Of a stretch of DNA of 64,000 nt, positions 43,142 to 64,000 are shown piece after piece. How positions within the stretch are numbered: the stretch's first letter is position 1; each line of letters starts with the position of its first letter. The position numbers were made by a program, and so were the translations under genes. The stretch is taken from contig OZ038326.1 in NCBI GenBank assembly GCA_964035795.1, forward strand, positions 4,978,889 to 5,042,888. Reading direction: 5' to 3'. The stretch is from Pterobdella sp. o SKG-2022. Taxonomy: Eukaryota; Annelida; Clitellata; Hirudinida; Piscicolidae. The notes under the pieces were generated by a model. That model worked only from the letters and a program-made list of their open reading frames with translations. It was not told the DNA's origin and did no database searches.

Positions 43142-44445
43142 TTAAGTTTCATCAGGGTTGAGAGCTAGACTGGCAGCGACCTCATCCACTGTCATGGTTT
43201 TCGATTGGATTTTGTCTCCTGTTGTATATTGGATGCTTCAAACTATAACTTAATACTTCAAAAATGTAACTTCTGAGCAACCTTAACATTTAGGTCAAAA
43301 AAAAAATAGCTTCTCATTGTTTTAAAAACTGTTACATATTATAATGAAATAAAAAATATTGAAATAAGCTAAATTTCATAAAACAGTTAAAAATCAACTA
43401 AACTGACTTATGAGTTCAGCAAGGGCTTTGTTGGTTCTCCTCTCAAGTTTGTCTAACTTCTTCTGGATATCTCTCTTCAGATCTGAATCTGGCTTTTGAG
43501 GCACTATGTTCACTAAATCCTGGCGAGGTTTTCAAGAATCACTTATAGTTAATCATCGCTAATTGATATTTTAATATTCTATAGTTATGGTGATAACCAA
43601 TCAATCAATCAAATCCTATTTATAGCACATTTTCCTTTACCAAAAGTTGGGAAATCATGGAATTAAATAAAATTTTTATGAGATAAATGAAACCTTCAAT
43701 ATTTTCAATATTCCTTAAAAATAATTCATGTTTCAAAAATAAATAATCAAACAAATTTGACAACACCATGCAGTTGATCTAATACTTTCAAAATTCATTG
43801 ATAGTCTATTTATCTACAATTTCCACTACCAGTTGAATCTTTTCCACAATTAAACTAGATTTCTCATAAATTATGGCTGGTTATTAGAAATATATAGTAG
43901 AATATTATATTTATCTTATAATATTTATTAAGGTCATAGTTTCTCACCACTTCTTCTATAGTTATTTTTTCTTTTGCAGCTTCCAATTGCTCTTTTACTT
44001 GTTCTTTAACTAAATAAAAATAACAAAAAACACTAAATACATTTTTAATTAACTTATCAATTTATAATACCATCTAATGGCTTAGAAGGTTTCATTACAA
44101 CTTTCTTTAATTCTTTATCTATTGGCACATAACTCCGGAAAAACATCCTGACAAAATTTTAGGCTATGTGTAATATTCATATTGATATTTGTGGAGTTAT
44201 AAAGAAAGTGTGAAACTTTTATAAATCACTTAATGTTACAGTTTATGAATGCAATTTCACATTACTTTTTGAATTTGCTTCTATGAAATTTTGACCATAT
44301 AATTATTACTTTCAGTGAATTCATAAATACAAAAAATTTTAAGTAATGTTGCAAAGTTTTACTTAGGTTTCGAGCCAGTTTCATCGAGTTTCATTTTTTT
44401 AGCTTCCGAACTTTCGTTGTTTTCGCCTTTATTAACATCAATCAT
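43142..44445 (-). CDS. CCDC12: CCDC12 / Cwf18-family spliceosome-associated protein
   Basis: Small nuclear protein of the cwf18 family, associated with the activated spliceosome (Cwf18 in fission yeast). Five exons: 44445-44363, 44147-44071, 44009-43948, 43519-43408, 43218-43142; 411 nt, 136 residues (human protein about 166). Family blocks appear in order: RSYVPIDKELKK (human RNYVPEDEDLKK), PSKPLDVKEQVKEQLEAAK, IEEVDLVNIVPQKPDSDLKR, a KKLDKLERRTNKALAELIR coiled coil, and an acidic tail ending LNPDET. The N-terminus is shorter than in human and lacks most of its Arg/Lys/Glu-rich coiled coil. The start is the first ATG of the exon (MIDVNKGENNES). A probable poly(A) signal follows about 95 nt after the stop. 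The next gene on this strand is INTS9. Confidence 0.93.
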
Positions 44446-45232
44446 TTCAAAATAATTTAATTACAATTAAAATTGGTATGATTTATGTTGTTTCTGTTTT
44501 AAATTGATAAAAATCGGAATATAACATTCAAACCAAAGGTGAAAAGTGAAAACACCACTGATGGGCGATGCTTACAAACATGTGTAATATTTATAAGCAT
44601 TAAACATAAATTATTCTAATGATGAAATAGATAAACCTTCAATAAAAAGTCAAACTTGAAACTAATATTTTTTTGTTTTAACGCTTCAATATATTTAAGA
44701 AAATCTTCAATGAAGCTCATAAGCTCCAAAGCTTTTCGTTAACTAAGTAACATTTTCAAGCCATACTTGAGAATGTTACTATGATAACAAAAAGCCTTGT
44801 ATCTTAATAAAAATTATCAGTGTTCTCAAATATCTTTAGTTTGTTGTGGCTCGTAAAAAGTCCTTATGTCTAAGCTCCCAAAATTAAAAATTTTTCCTTT
44901 CGCCAAGAACCACTTTTCCAATCTGAGATCTATTTAACTTTTAAATAGAATAAAAATCAAATTAGAATAGCTATATTCATTGTGATTTTTTAAATCTCTT
45001 ATATAAATATTATACATATTTTCGAAGTTTATGATATTTGACGAAGTTTGTCAGACTCAAAATATCAAGTGATCTTTATAAAGTTTTATATATTTCATTT
45101 TTCAATAATATAATTATGCTGATTAGCATAGCCATTATATATCCCACATAATTATGTATTAGTACTAAAAAGCATTTCCACGTGTCTAAAAGCTTTTAAA
45201 ACCAAATAAGTTTGTAAAGAACCTTTCCAGGT

Positions 45233-45300
45233 GTTAGCTTGACCCGGGATCGAACCGGATACCTTAGAGTCTCCACTTAACCTCAAACTATTTCAATGAA
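45233..45300 (-). mobile_element. tRNA-like SINE head relic
   Basis: The minus strand reads TATCCGGTTCGATCCCGGG followed by TCAAGCTAACACCTGG. This parallels the B box and the TTAGCACCTG junction of the plus-strand SINE copies. The 5' part is degraded (no clear D arm), so it is a relic, not a tRNA gene. Confidence 0.6.
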
Positions 45301-47694
45301 AAATTTATTATTCAATCCTACATTTATTTTTTAAACAGTTTTTAGTGAAAAACTATTTCTCAATCAAATTTAAAAACTTAAAGTGAAATAGTCTTAAATT
45401 CTATAATAATAGAATAAAAAACAGAATAGTGTCTAAAATCTATATACAAAATTTCCCAAGTGATGATAACTACCTCCACAAATCAAATATCCATTTGAGT
45501 AATTATCACAGACAGAGGTTGAAACTCAATCTTCCACTCAGTCTCAGATATAAGCAGATATGCTAGCTGCTAGAGTCCTTTTAAGCTCTTTCATATTACG
45601 TGCTGTGTGTTTTCTTAATTAAAATTTAATAAGTTTCAAATTTATTATGTTTAATCATTTTTAAGTTAATTTTATAGTTAAAAATTAAGACAGCTTTAAA
45701 TCCTTGGAAAGCTTTGTCATTTTCATATAAAATTAAAACCATAAAACCAGTCTTTAGTTCTCGCAATTAATCATCCAAATCTCTATTCAACAACACATAC
45801 GTTTCATAACCACCCAAATCTTTCTAATGTAAATTTCACAGAATAAATACTACAACTTAATTAATTTTGAATAACAGTGAGTAATATTCCTATCAAAACC
45901 TTTAACTTCAAAGAGCGACCCCTGCTGGGCTAACGTCTGTTTTGTAATTAGCTTCAGTTCAACTCTTAAGAATACTTCCAAGTTTTTGTATTAAGATAGA
46001 AATTCTTCCTACATCATTGTTGTTAAGAATATGTTTATTTTAATTGATAAAATAATACTTTACAATTATTAATGTATAAAATGTTATCAAGGGGAAATTT
46101 TGATCCTGTAAACTTATTTACTTATCAGGATAAAATGCTAGCTTATCTCAATAGTAAATTTAAATGATTGGCTTTTAGACTGTTTGGTTTTACGCCACAT
46201 TATAATCTTAATTTTGTTATTTATTGCTTTATGTTATATTAATAGTTGTACTAACTCTCAAACTACAACACAATACCAAACTAACTCCATAAAATACTGA
46301 AACTAAAATTTTTTGAACACTCGTTCGAGGAGTTTTTAATATTGAAACATTCAATATCAGAATAATAAAGCAATATTTTTATGAGAATAATATGAATAAG
46401 GGTTATAATATAGTGAAACAAAGATTATTATTATCAATTATAAAAACATATTAATAATATACCTAATTATTAAAACAGATAAACTATATATAGAATGATA
46501 TTTTTAAATTTTCCGCTCCATAAAGCATTCTTTATTGGTTGTCCATTTGTGACATTTCCCTAGGCTTGGTGACAACCCCATATTATAAGTAAACCCAGGT
46601 TTTAAGAGCAATGGGCTGTTAGCTGTGTAAATGGTCTTTGAAGATAATATGAACGATTGTGATCCTATTATGCGCTAAAAAAATTAATATTTATGTTATG
46701 ATTTTTGCTTTATAAATATTATTTGCTGCATGTATTTTATTCAATGCTATATATTAACCAATATTTTACTTTTACACACTCAAAAAAGTTTTTCATTTAC
46801 AGAATACAGACAGTTTTCACACAAAAACATCGCAAACTCAGTAAAAATCATCGCTTTCTCGGCCATATTTGTTCTATCCTGGGGCTTCTTCGCAAGAACT
46901 ATACACAAAACACTTTTGCAAACATCCTCCCTATTTGTTTTTCTTTTTTTATTTTTTTTTGTTTTTTATACTTATATTACTCTGTTATCATCAGTCTCAT
47001 TGTTATTTTTATCTTTTTCACCTTAAATGTTGTTAATATTGGTACTTTATTATAATCCTTACATCTATAACAATATTATATTTTTCCACAAAAATTCACA
47101 ATAAAAAAACACTTCTTTTTACCCACCCACCTCCTCTTTTCTAAAAAAAAGCGTTCTAACAAGACAATAAAAATAACATTTGAAATACAAAATAAATACT
47201 CAAGACATTAACACGCTAGCGAGCACATGCACGCTGTGATAGCTGTCAATTCATGAAACATTACGTCATCATTGTCCGCTTCCTTGTCCTTCTGTGTGTT
47301 GCTTAGTTTCATTTGTTTTGTGCCTTAATTTAATTTTTAAAGTTCTTTTCTTATCATAAAACTTAATTACTTTTTTCTTTATATTTATTTTTTGGTTATA
47401 TACTATTATGTTATTTTTTTTTAGTTTAATCTATTTATATTTTATCTATTTATTTTTTTTGAACAAGTCAAATCTAATCCATTTTTAATTTATTAGCAAC
47501 AAAGTTTAGTTCTTCATTCATTCATATTAATAGAAATACAACATTTAATTCTTCTTCATAAACACTAACAACATCACCAGTAACATCCAGGCTGAACCAA
47601 CCAATCAAATTAAGCTGAGCAGATGAAGTGTTGTGTGTGTCTTGGACTTCTTCCGTAGAAGACAATGATGTTATTCCATGGTTAACACCTTGTC

Positions 47695-47750
47695 ATGCGA
47701 TTTTCATGCTTCAGTTGAGCTTGCGCTATATAAATAGTATAATGAAAACA
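47695..47750 (+). mobile_element. Possible SINE tail fragment
   Basis: Contains GCTTGCGCTATATAAATAG, resembling the GCGCTTTATAAATAGCG tail of the SINE copies at 22 and 34 kb. No head is recognisable. Confidence 0.35.
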
Positions 47751-49984
47751 AAATAATGAGAAAACAAAATTAACAAAAAAAGGAGAAAAACAATAAAAAA
47801 ATTTATAAATATTTATAAAAATAATAAGAAAATAATTAATTGAATCGAAAAAAATATAAAAAATATATAATTTATTAGTTTACTAATATAGTTACAGTCG
47901 CATTGATTGCTGGAATTTCTTACAACGTAGTTTTTCATTAGAAAAGAATAAAAACAATGATAATAATTACCAAAAAATGTAATAAATGAAAAAATATAAT
48001 AATAACAACTAAAAAAAATATAAAAAATAATAATGAAGATAATACTTGTAGTTATGAAACCTAAACATTCACTCTAACGAGTCCCAACTAACACTCACCA
48101 GATCAACTTCAACACTGCGTTATGCAAATTCTTCGTGTCATTCAAAAAAAATTGATGATTATTATTATTATTGTTGTCATTTTTTTTTAAACACACTGTG
48201 AATTAATATATTTGATTTCAAGGTTTTGGTTGCGAGAAAGATTTTGCACTATGAAAAGCATTAACAGCAGAATGATCTTTCTATTCAAACGTTTTTCTTC
48301 TAAATTTACAAAATTAACTCAACTTCAGAAATTAATTTAATATAAAAAAAATAATCACACATTACATTTGACTTTTCAAAAATTAGTTGGGTTGATTTCA
48401 TTGAGATTTTTTTTCATCAATCAAAACATAACTTTTTATCCAATTTGAAATATTTTATGGTTTTGATGCATCAAAGTTATTAAAAATTTCAATTTCTTAA
48501 CAACGAAAATTTTATCTTTTTCAATTATGAAATATTCTTTACTTTTATTTATTCCTTTTTCAGCCATGAAACTTTCTTCATTTTAATTACTGAAAATCTC
48601 TTCATTAAATCTTAAACTCCCATTCAGAATCTCATGCGTTTAAAATTTTCGCAAAATAAAACTAAACAGTTTTTTTATTTTTCTTTTGTTTTCCAGGAAA
48701 TAATATTAGCATTGATTCAAAAATATTGTCTTGATAACGAGAAGATTTTGTTTTGAATAACGACAAAAAATTAAATGAAGGTAGACTAGAATGATATTAG
48801 AAAAACAGGAAAAACAATTGGACGTATATATAATTAAATGAAAAAAAGAACAGATTATCTAAAGCTAATAATAAAAATAAAAACATTGAATATGATAATT
48901 TTTAAAATAATAATGTTCAATAAAAATAAAATCATAATAATAAAACTAAATGAAATTGACTGATCCAATTTAAAAAAAATTAAATAAAACATTCAAATAA
49001 GTTAATTTTTGTAAAATAATGAATAAATAAAATAATATAGAAAAACAACATCAGAGAATCTGTTGGTCTCACAAATTCAATTCGATCAACAAACAATGTT
49101 TTAAAGGTCTGTCCAATGCTTTTGTTTCCGATTCTACAAGCAAAAATAAAATCAAGGTTTTTATTTCAAATTTTATTAAAAATAATGATAAAATAAAAAT
49201 TATAAATAATTAATATAAATTAAAAACATTTTTTTATCAATATAAACAACAATGAGAATACTAATAATAGTAACTACACCACTCATAATACTACTACTCT
49301 TAATACTGGGTACTGGAAGACGTTTTCGTTGACTAGAGCTTTTTTTTGAAAAATATTTGTGATCACAAGAAATTATTCAAGTTATATTTAACAACCTATA
49401 CAGAAATAATATCATATAAGAACCAAAAAAATCATAAATACAAAATCATAAAAACCGATAAATAAGAAAATCACGAAAAAAATATACAATAAAGACATAA
49501 TCACAAAATAAAAAGATGATAAAACCATTAAACGTAAAATGATAAGGCATCGACTAAACTCCCATCAGTAAGGTACACTTTAAAACGTTGATTGACAGGT
49601 TGACAAGACCACGTGAGCGGAAATGGGTGGGTCTGAAACGTCACAGGGTTATAATTAGCGGCAGGTCTGACCGGAAAAAGACAATACTTGAGATAGAGTT
49701 GCGTAGGTGATGACGTTGGTGTTTGTTGTTTATTATTTCTATTTATTTGTTTATGTTGTTGTGGCTTTTATTTATGTGTTTATTTTGTTGTTTTTTATAT
49801 GTTTATGTTGTTGTTATCGTTCGTATTATTATTATTTTTCATTTTTTTTTTATTTTTAATATTTTTTTATTTCTATAATTAATGGCGTTTTTTATTCTTA
49901 TTCATTAATGTTATAATTATTGTTGATTTTTATTCATTTTCAATTAGTCTTACTAATGTTACTTTCATACCTTCCATTCTATTT

Positions 49985-50062
49985 TACAAACCACACAACA
50001 TTCCAAAACCACACAAAACTCCGAAACCACACAAAACTATAAAACCACACAAAACTCAAACT
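49985..50062. repeat. 17-bp minisatellite AAACCACACAAAACTCC
   Basis: About four copies with small changes, in the CCDC12-Six3/6 intergenic region. Confidence 0.9.
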
Positions 50063-51889
50063 CTATCTTCCTACCACCCAAACAAAAAAAAATCACAACA
50101 AAAACACGATTAAAAGCAGCCAATGAGACAAACAAAAAGTTCTAACAGGGGAGTAACAATAGAATACCAGCGCCGCAGACGACAAAATAGGCACTTGATC
50201 TATGGGAAATCACCTTATGTAAACATTACCTTGCTTGGAGTGTTTCGCAGTTTTACACTAATTTCTTACCTATTATTTCTATTTTTTTTCATTTCACACT
50301 TTCATCTTACTTATTAATTTTGTTTTCAATTTTTTAACTTTTTACACTAATATCTTTGTTATCATTTTTCGTTTGTTTCATATTTTTTGTGATTTTAAAA
50401 TATTTTATTCTAATTTTCAAATATTTTTTTCTGTTTTTGGTAATAATTTTTCAAAATTAATTTTATTCATAATATAATTAATAAGCATAGTTTATTATTT
50501 TTATTATCATTATTATTTTTATTATATTCATATTTCAACTGTCAGTATCGTTAAGATCTCCGTGTATTTAAAGCCTATAAATCGACCGTTTATGTATTGT
50601 ATTGATTATGTTCAAAAGTCATTGAATTACTTCAAACGAAATATTTAAATCCTTCATTTATAGCTTATATCAATTTTTTTAACAAATCTTTACTGTCAAT
50701 CTTTAAATTAACTTTAATTTTCTCATTCTTTACTTTTTCAGTATTTTAATTTTTAATAAAAAACAAGACTGAAAGTTGAGTATTTATTAACACAAGTAAA
50801 AACAGTTAAAACGTGCTCAAAATTGAGTCCATCATATAATGGAATGCCTAACAAACACAATGGTCAAAAAGATGTGAACAAATCTAAAAATTGAAAAATT
50901 TTGGATGAAGCTCAGTTTAATGCAGTTTAACCTACTTTTCTTAATACTGTGTGGAATACGTGTTTTATATACAACATCATGTCCAAAAGTTTAGGAATAA
51001 CTAGGTCACAAGTTAGTCTGGACAGCTCAAAATGCTCAAAGATGTTTAAAAATCATTTATTTTTAGACCTTAGGATACATATTATAATTTTTAATAAAAC
51101 ATTTAGTAAGTAAGTCAAATATTAGCCTTTTAAAAGGTAATGTTTCGTAACTGTTATGCTAAATATGACAATAATAATATCAATAATATACTAATAGTTG
51201 CAACTATAATATCGTAACAGTATAAGGATGGTTCAGATATTGTTGAATAACAAATAAAGCAAGTGAGCTTTCAAATAATTTCGAAATATCTTTTTTAATA
51301 TTCCCAACTGAAGTTTTTATATCTCACTAAGTGAAGTTTCAACTTCTTAAGAGTTCTTAACAAACGGTGCTTTATCCTCTTCGAGTTTCGAAAAATTTTA
51401 GGTCGATTCATCAGTTTAATACATCCATCGTGACAACAAAGAGCTGTCATATTAAATAAGTTGGCTCTATAAAACGTTTTCACTATTATAATGAATGTAT
51501 AAAAAACTGATAAACCGACGGATATTCTTTCGAAAAAATAGTTGTTGAAAATACATTAAGATGTCTCTTTAATATTATATCATCAACTTTATACACAAAT
51601 TACATTGTTAATAGGAAACCAATTAGACTGAAGCTCAATGGATTACCAGAAATATGGAATATATTGACAAGCTGAACAAAGCTTTTCTTGAGAATCATTC
51701 ACATTGCCAAACTATGGTGATAGAAGTTATACTCCCAAAAAGTGTTTTACATTAAAAAAAAATTTTTACTGTTAATATACCCTTAATAGATTATCATTAT
51801 TTCAGTTCAGAGTCTGAAAACTAGCAGAATTGATATTAGACCCAAGCCCTTTGCCGTTAAATGTATCTCGGTTTGTCTTGTGAGTCATC

Positions 51890-59233
<7,344 letters not shown>

Positions 59234-62200
59234 TTGGTTGAGTAGTCTTGTTGTAGATGAAGGGTGGTTGAATCTTGTTGGGTTTGTTTTGTCTCTATGT
59301 TGACAGATGTTTGGTGGTTTTTTTGCAGAAGTTGGCGTTGAAATTAATATTTCGGAGTTGTTCTCAACATTTTTTGTACATTTTCCCGTTTTGAAGCATT
59401 TTTCTTTTGTAATCCATCATTTTTCGTCAAGTTCATCACACAAGTGCCATGTTTTTGTCAGCAGTTTCAACAAGCCTTGACATTACTTCAATAATTGAAA
59501 CTAGTTAAAATTATTCAATAATAAACATTATTGGTATTTATTGTTTTTTACTTATAACATTTTCTTTAGGTCTTTTTTCCAACAGAATTTTTCTCTATTA
59601 GTGCTCCAATAAGTTGAAACTGTTCCATTATTACATGAAAATAATTAAATCTTGGAAAAGAAAATTTAATTAGAAAATCATCAACTACTTATATTGAAAG
59701 CTATTCTACTAAAACCAAAAAAAGAATAAAAAGTAAAAAGCTAATTAAATTATGAAAATTTCCAGTCAAATACGATTCTTAAAGAAGATAATCCCTATTA
59801 TATTTTATCGGACAGAATGGCAGGGAACAAGGGGTCTAATGAAGCCATCAATACAGACAATCACAATAACGAACTCACCTCTTCACTTTTGCATTAAGCA
59901 AGACTTGTTAATACCAATTATAGTTAACATTGACTGTATACTTTTTAAAATCTTTTTTTTGAAGATTTTTAGCAAAACTTTAAAAATTCTTTATTTATAT
60001 AGCAATTAATTTGTTTATTACTTTTATAATAGAAATGGTTGTGTTATAAGTGTATAAATTCTCGTAGAACATAAGTTCTTTGATGTGCACAAACGCTTTC
60101 AATCGCTCCTTTATAACGCTTCAATACAATAATACTCGGTTCGCATTGAAGACTCACTCTCTCCCTCATTAGATATTCAAACCGTTTTAAATACAGAATC
60201 ACTAGATCTATTCTTCGATCGCTCTATGAGATCAGTTGCTTCAACCAATCACGTCGCGTGTAAACCTCATTAATATACATTAGATAGACACTGATTCGAG
60301 AGCTTTTGTTATTTAATTTTTAAAAAAAATTAGTGTTAGAGGGAGTAGGAATGAGAAAAATCTTGCAAATTTTCAACTTAGATCGATTGCTTTAGAAATT
60401 TTGGTGTGAGAACGAATTGAAGCAAGAAAATACAATTTAGAAAATTTGAGTAATATTTAGAATTTAAAAAAATTAAAGTGAAATAAAAAAAAAAAATTAA
60501 AATTAGAAGCCGAATTTTATTGAAAAATATTTGATGCAAAAATAGGAAAAAGAATAAAAAAGAAAGAAGAGAAGAAAGGTCTATCTAATGACCGGGAGCT
60601 TGCATCTGTTATGCTCTTAATTGCGAGTGTTTATTTTGGCAATCTTTTCATAAAACGTTTTATTTATTTATTAAAAATCGTTTGCAATTTTCATTTTTTT
60701 ATAAACTTTTGTATAATAATATATATTAATTGGTAAATGAATTATTTTAAGATTGGAAAATTCATTTGTTTGGAATCTATATAAAAATACAAATATAAAA
60801 TAAGATTGAAAAATGTTAAAAAAGATAAAAATATATATCAAAAAATTTACTGATAAAAAACACAATGTGATTAAAATGGCAGACGATATATTTAAATTTT
60901 AAGAAAAACATATTCAAAATCATTATCATCACCGTGAAGTTTGTGATAACTAAGTAAACGCTGATATGTATCAATTGAAAGCTTCCAACCAATCACAAAA
61001 AAGCGTTTATTATTCCCTAATTCTATTGGAGGAAAAATTCAAAATGTCATCAAGACCTCAGCCAATCAGAGAAGGTTTCATGTCTCTGTAGTGCCAACTC
61101 ACAGAATTTGATAAATATTACCTTTTTTAGTTCAAAAATTGATTTATTAAAACAGAAATTAATATTTATAAATTTTTCAGATTAAAAGTGAATTCGATGT
61201 AAAACTTTAAATTAAAATCTAATTTTAAATTTAATAAAATGATTTTTAAGTCATGTGGAAATTATTTGAACATTTTCAACATGAACCTAGATCTTAATCG
61301 TAATTGAAAAAAACTAATAATGAGATTGATAATTTGATATCAAAATATTATTTCAGTTTTTTATATATTTAATTTGAAGACGGTGCTGTTTTTCGTTTTC
61401 TCAATCTTTTTGACTTATTGTTCATATCGAGAGCAAGCAAAGTTTGCAGACCTTCGTTTCAACTTACTTTATTTAGAAATATTTCGTGTGTTTATTCAAC
61501 TTTGAATCACTTATGATAGCTGTCATTTTATCTTTGACGAGTGTGTGTTTAAAACAAAATATCAGTGAGAGAACTTTTAGTGAAAAAGAATATGAAATTT
61601 TTATAATAATTAATTTGAATAATATTTAGTACATATGATGGTGTTGAATTTTGAACAAATAACTGAAATTAACAATGGCACATGAGAATATTTAATTCAT
61701 AACAATAATAATAATAATAATAAGTTTTCTAAAAAAGCAATAAAAAATATATATCCAAATAAATTTAAGTGTACCCAAAGTCACTGAATACAAATAAAAA
61801 CGTATCCACAGACAGTAAATAAAGAGAATAAACGGCTTGGCTGAGAAATGAAATTGAATTCCTGCACATTCAGTTAACACGCCAAGAGGAGATAATCCGA
61901 GTAAAAGGAAATTCGATTTATTGCCAAATGTTTTAGTGCCAAATAATGATCGTTTTTCAAATGTTGAATGATAGCAAAAAAAAGTGTTATTTATGTTTGT
62001 AGTGATTATTTTTCTACGCTATCATGATGGTGGTGATGGTTAAATAGATATAGTGAAGGCATCTTGAAACAATTTTATTGAATTTGAAAAATCTGATATC
62101 AACTTTGATACAGAGATTTGATTATGTTACTCTTAATGTTTAACTATATAAGATTTTACATAAAAACTCCCAATAAAATGAATATTATTATACTGTTTTA

Positions 62201-64000
62201 TATTGTACCATTAATATTCTCCCAATGTTGGAACAAATAAAAAAAAATATAAAACAAATATAATAAAATTTTCAATTTACGTATGACTATTTCAGTTTCA
62301 AAAGATACATAGTGCTCTAGATTAAAATACGTATAATACCCAACTTTACGACATGCATAATACAAAACAACAAAATTTAACACATACATAATACAATTCC
62401 AATTTCAAAACACACACACATCCCCTCAAAGCTTGTATTATTGTGGTTATTGTAGCCTAAACGTTGAAAAGCGATCCAGCTTGCATAACCTTTTACGTAA
62501 CTTTTCGTCATTGAGTTTAACTCCATTGGTTCCTTCTAGAACATTCTATTCTTTATTACATAGTAACATATAGCTATATATTTTTTCTAGGATATTCTAT
62601 CCATTATTACATGTTAGTATTTATTTGAGGTATACAATTTTTATATTTATTGGCTCTTTATTACATACTAAATGCGTATTTATGTATATATATATATATA
62701 TATATTGATAATTGGTTCACAGAAATGGTTCATAAGGTATAAAAAGTATGTTACGATTTAGTGTATAAAAACAAAGTTATAGTATATCAAAAAAATGCCA
62801 AAATTTCTTGTATTATTCAATAGTCTCTGATGTTTTATTTGATATACTCACACTTCATTACTTTGTAAAACTTTAAACTCATTAGATTTTGTTCGAAACT
62901 AATAACCTTACTAATCTCATCCAATGGAACCAAATCTTTCATTAAAACTCAACAATGATACTAATAATAATCACTTCCTATTGAAAAAATCTATAAATGA
63001 AGCTGAATACTAATAACGTTGCAAATGCTAAACTCACTTTATTGAACGTATCTTTAAACACAGCTGAATTTCTTATTGAGAGCTGCGACCATGAATGCAT
63101 ATATTTATAAAGATTACGTAAGGCGAATAATTTGTTCGAGAAATAGGTGTCGATTTGCTTATGTGCTTATTTTAAATTCTTTTTTATTATCATTTTTTAT
63201 ATTTTTTTATTCATTTTTCATAGTTCTTTGTTTTTTTTAATATTTATATTATTAAAAATAACTGCTTTTTTTAACAAAAAAAAATTAACAATTAAAACTG
63301 CGATAAATTTCGATAAAAGCTTTTTTAGGCAAAAATAGCACACAATATTTCAAACTCATGATGAAAGTTATCACTGAAAAATATATTCAAAACATGTCTA
63401 TCATTTCTTGAAACTTATATAAATATAAATAGAAAATCACAGCAATAATCAGAATAATCAATAAAATAACCATTAATGACGGTTAATAATAGTTATGATT
63501 ACCTTGATAAGGATAATGATGATAATAGTTGATAGTGATAATTAGCCCAATAATTAACAATGATAATTAGGCCAATAGTTAGCACTATATTGAAAGGTCT
63601 ATTTGTGTACAGGCCGGCCTTTTCTGAATGTCGTCTATTTCTGTCTCTTCATTAATAAGAGGCTATGAAATTTATTATATTTCGACATAAGGGTGATAAT
63701 GATGATAGAGTGATGGTGAAAAATGGGTTTTATGGATTGATATTTTAAAATGAGAGTTAGCACAGAATAAAATATTATAAAATTAAGAAGACAATTTTGA
63801 AAACTTGTCTGAAATCAATATTTAAAAAAAGTTTTTAAAATTTTGAGAAAGATTAGCTTGAAAAATACTTTTTAAAATGATATTCCAATATTTTTGTTAA
63901 CTCATCTGTCATTTTAATAACAAATGACAATAACTTATATATAATGATGCTTTTACACTAGCCACAATCAAACGAATATATTTAGATGCAAATAGTTTAT
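59234..64000. other. Region upstream of Six3/6
   Basis: No gene recognised. CCAAT boxes occur at 60245-60249, 60989-60993 and 61062-61066, each within CCAATCA. The Six3/6 promoter should lie here; no convincing TATA box can be singled out in such AT-rich DNA. Confidence 0.6.
62684..62706. repeat. Short TA microsatellite
   Basis: About 11 TA units in the region upstream of Six3/6. Confidence 0.9.

Larger units (their letters stand above)
44446..51889. other. Intergenic region between CCDC12 and Six3/6
   Basis: 7.4 kb. A SINE relic (45233-45300), a possible SINE tail near 47.7 kb and a minisatellite near 50 kb. GC-richer non-repetitive patches near 47210-47290 and 49550-49710 could be regulatory. 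Two overlapping plus-strand frames at 46705-47055 encode hydrophobic residues with no known motif. Confidence 0.65.

Noticed and set aside
46705..47055. Two overlapping plus-strand frames of 116 and 98 residues
   Set aside because: Hydrophobic, no motif, T-rich 3' half, and two competing frames. Not enough to call a gene, though a GC-richer core around 46800-46920 is noted.

Overview
This is a stretch of an AT-rich (roughly three quarters A+T by eye) animal nuclear genome. Coding DNA is sparse and cut into short exons with GT/AG borders. Introns run from about 65 bp to nearly 10 kb, and simple repeats, tRNA-derived SINE copies and LINE remnants are scattered through them. The gene set (a TRPC channel, Integrator subunit 9, CCDC12/Cwf18 and the homeobox gene Six3/6) is bilaterian. 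Two LINE 3' ends with (TGA)n tails resemble, from memory, RTE-type elements common in cephalopod genomes, so a spiralian (lophotrochozoan) animal is my best guess; I cannot name the species.

All four convincing genes lie on the minus strand, so they read from right to left. From the right: (1) 59233-51890, a Six3/6 (Optix-class) homeobox gene with two coding exons and an exceptionally long, acidic and Asn-rich C-terminal exon; (2) 44445-43142, CCDC12, five exons; (3) 42778-36946, INTS9, complete in 19 coding exons including a 9-nt first coding exon; (4) 31027 to beyond the left edge, a TRPC3/6/7-like channel whose first 15 coding exons (759 codons, start codon to S6) are in the window. The TRP box and the rest of its C-terminus lie off the left end. 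I assembled the exons by hand: every splice phase matches and the summed coding lengths are multiples of three.

The rest is intron or intergenic DNA. Between TRPC and INTS9 (31.0-36.9 kb) there is one weak protein-like patch (31.2-31.8 kb). Between CCDC12 and Six3/6 (44.4-51.9 kb) and upstream of Six3/6 (59.2-64 kb) I see no convincing gene, only repeats and a few GC-richer patches that could be regulatory. Repeats include TA and TTA microsatellites, several minisatellites, a tRNA-derived SINE family, LINE remnants, and a small foldback family with a shared core of about 40 nt that I do not recognise.

Functionally the neighbours are unrelated: a Ca2+-permeable membrane channel, a snRNA 3'-end processing subunit, a spliceosome-associated protein and a developmental transcription factor. 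The only notable linkage is the tight head-to-tail CCDC12-INTS9 pair, with 363 bp between stop and start codons.
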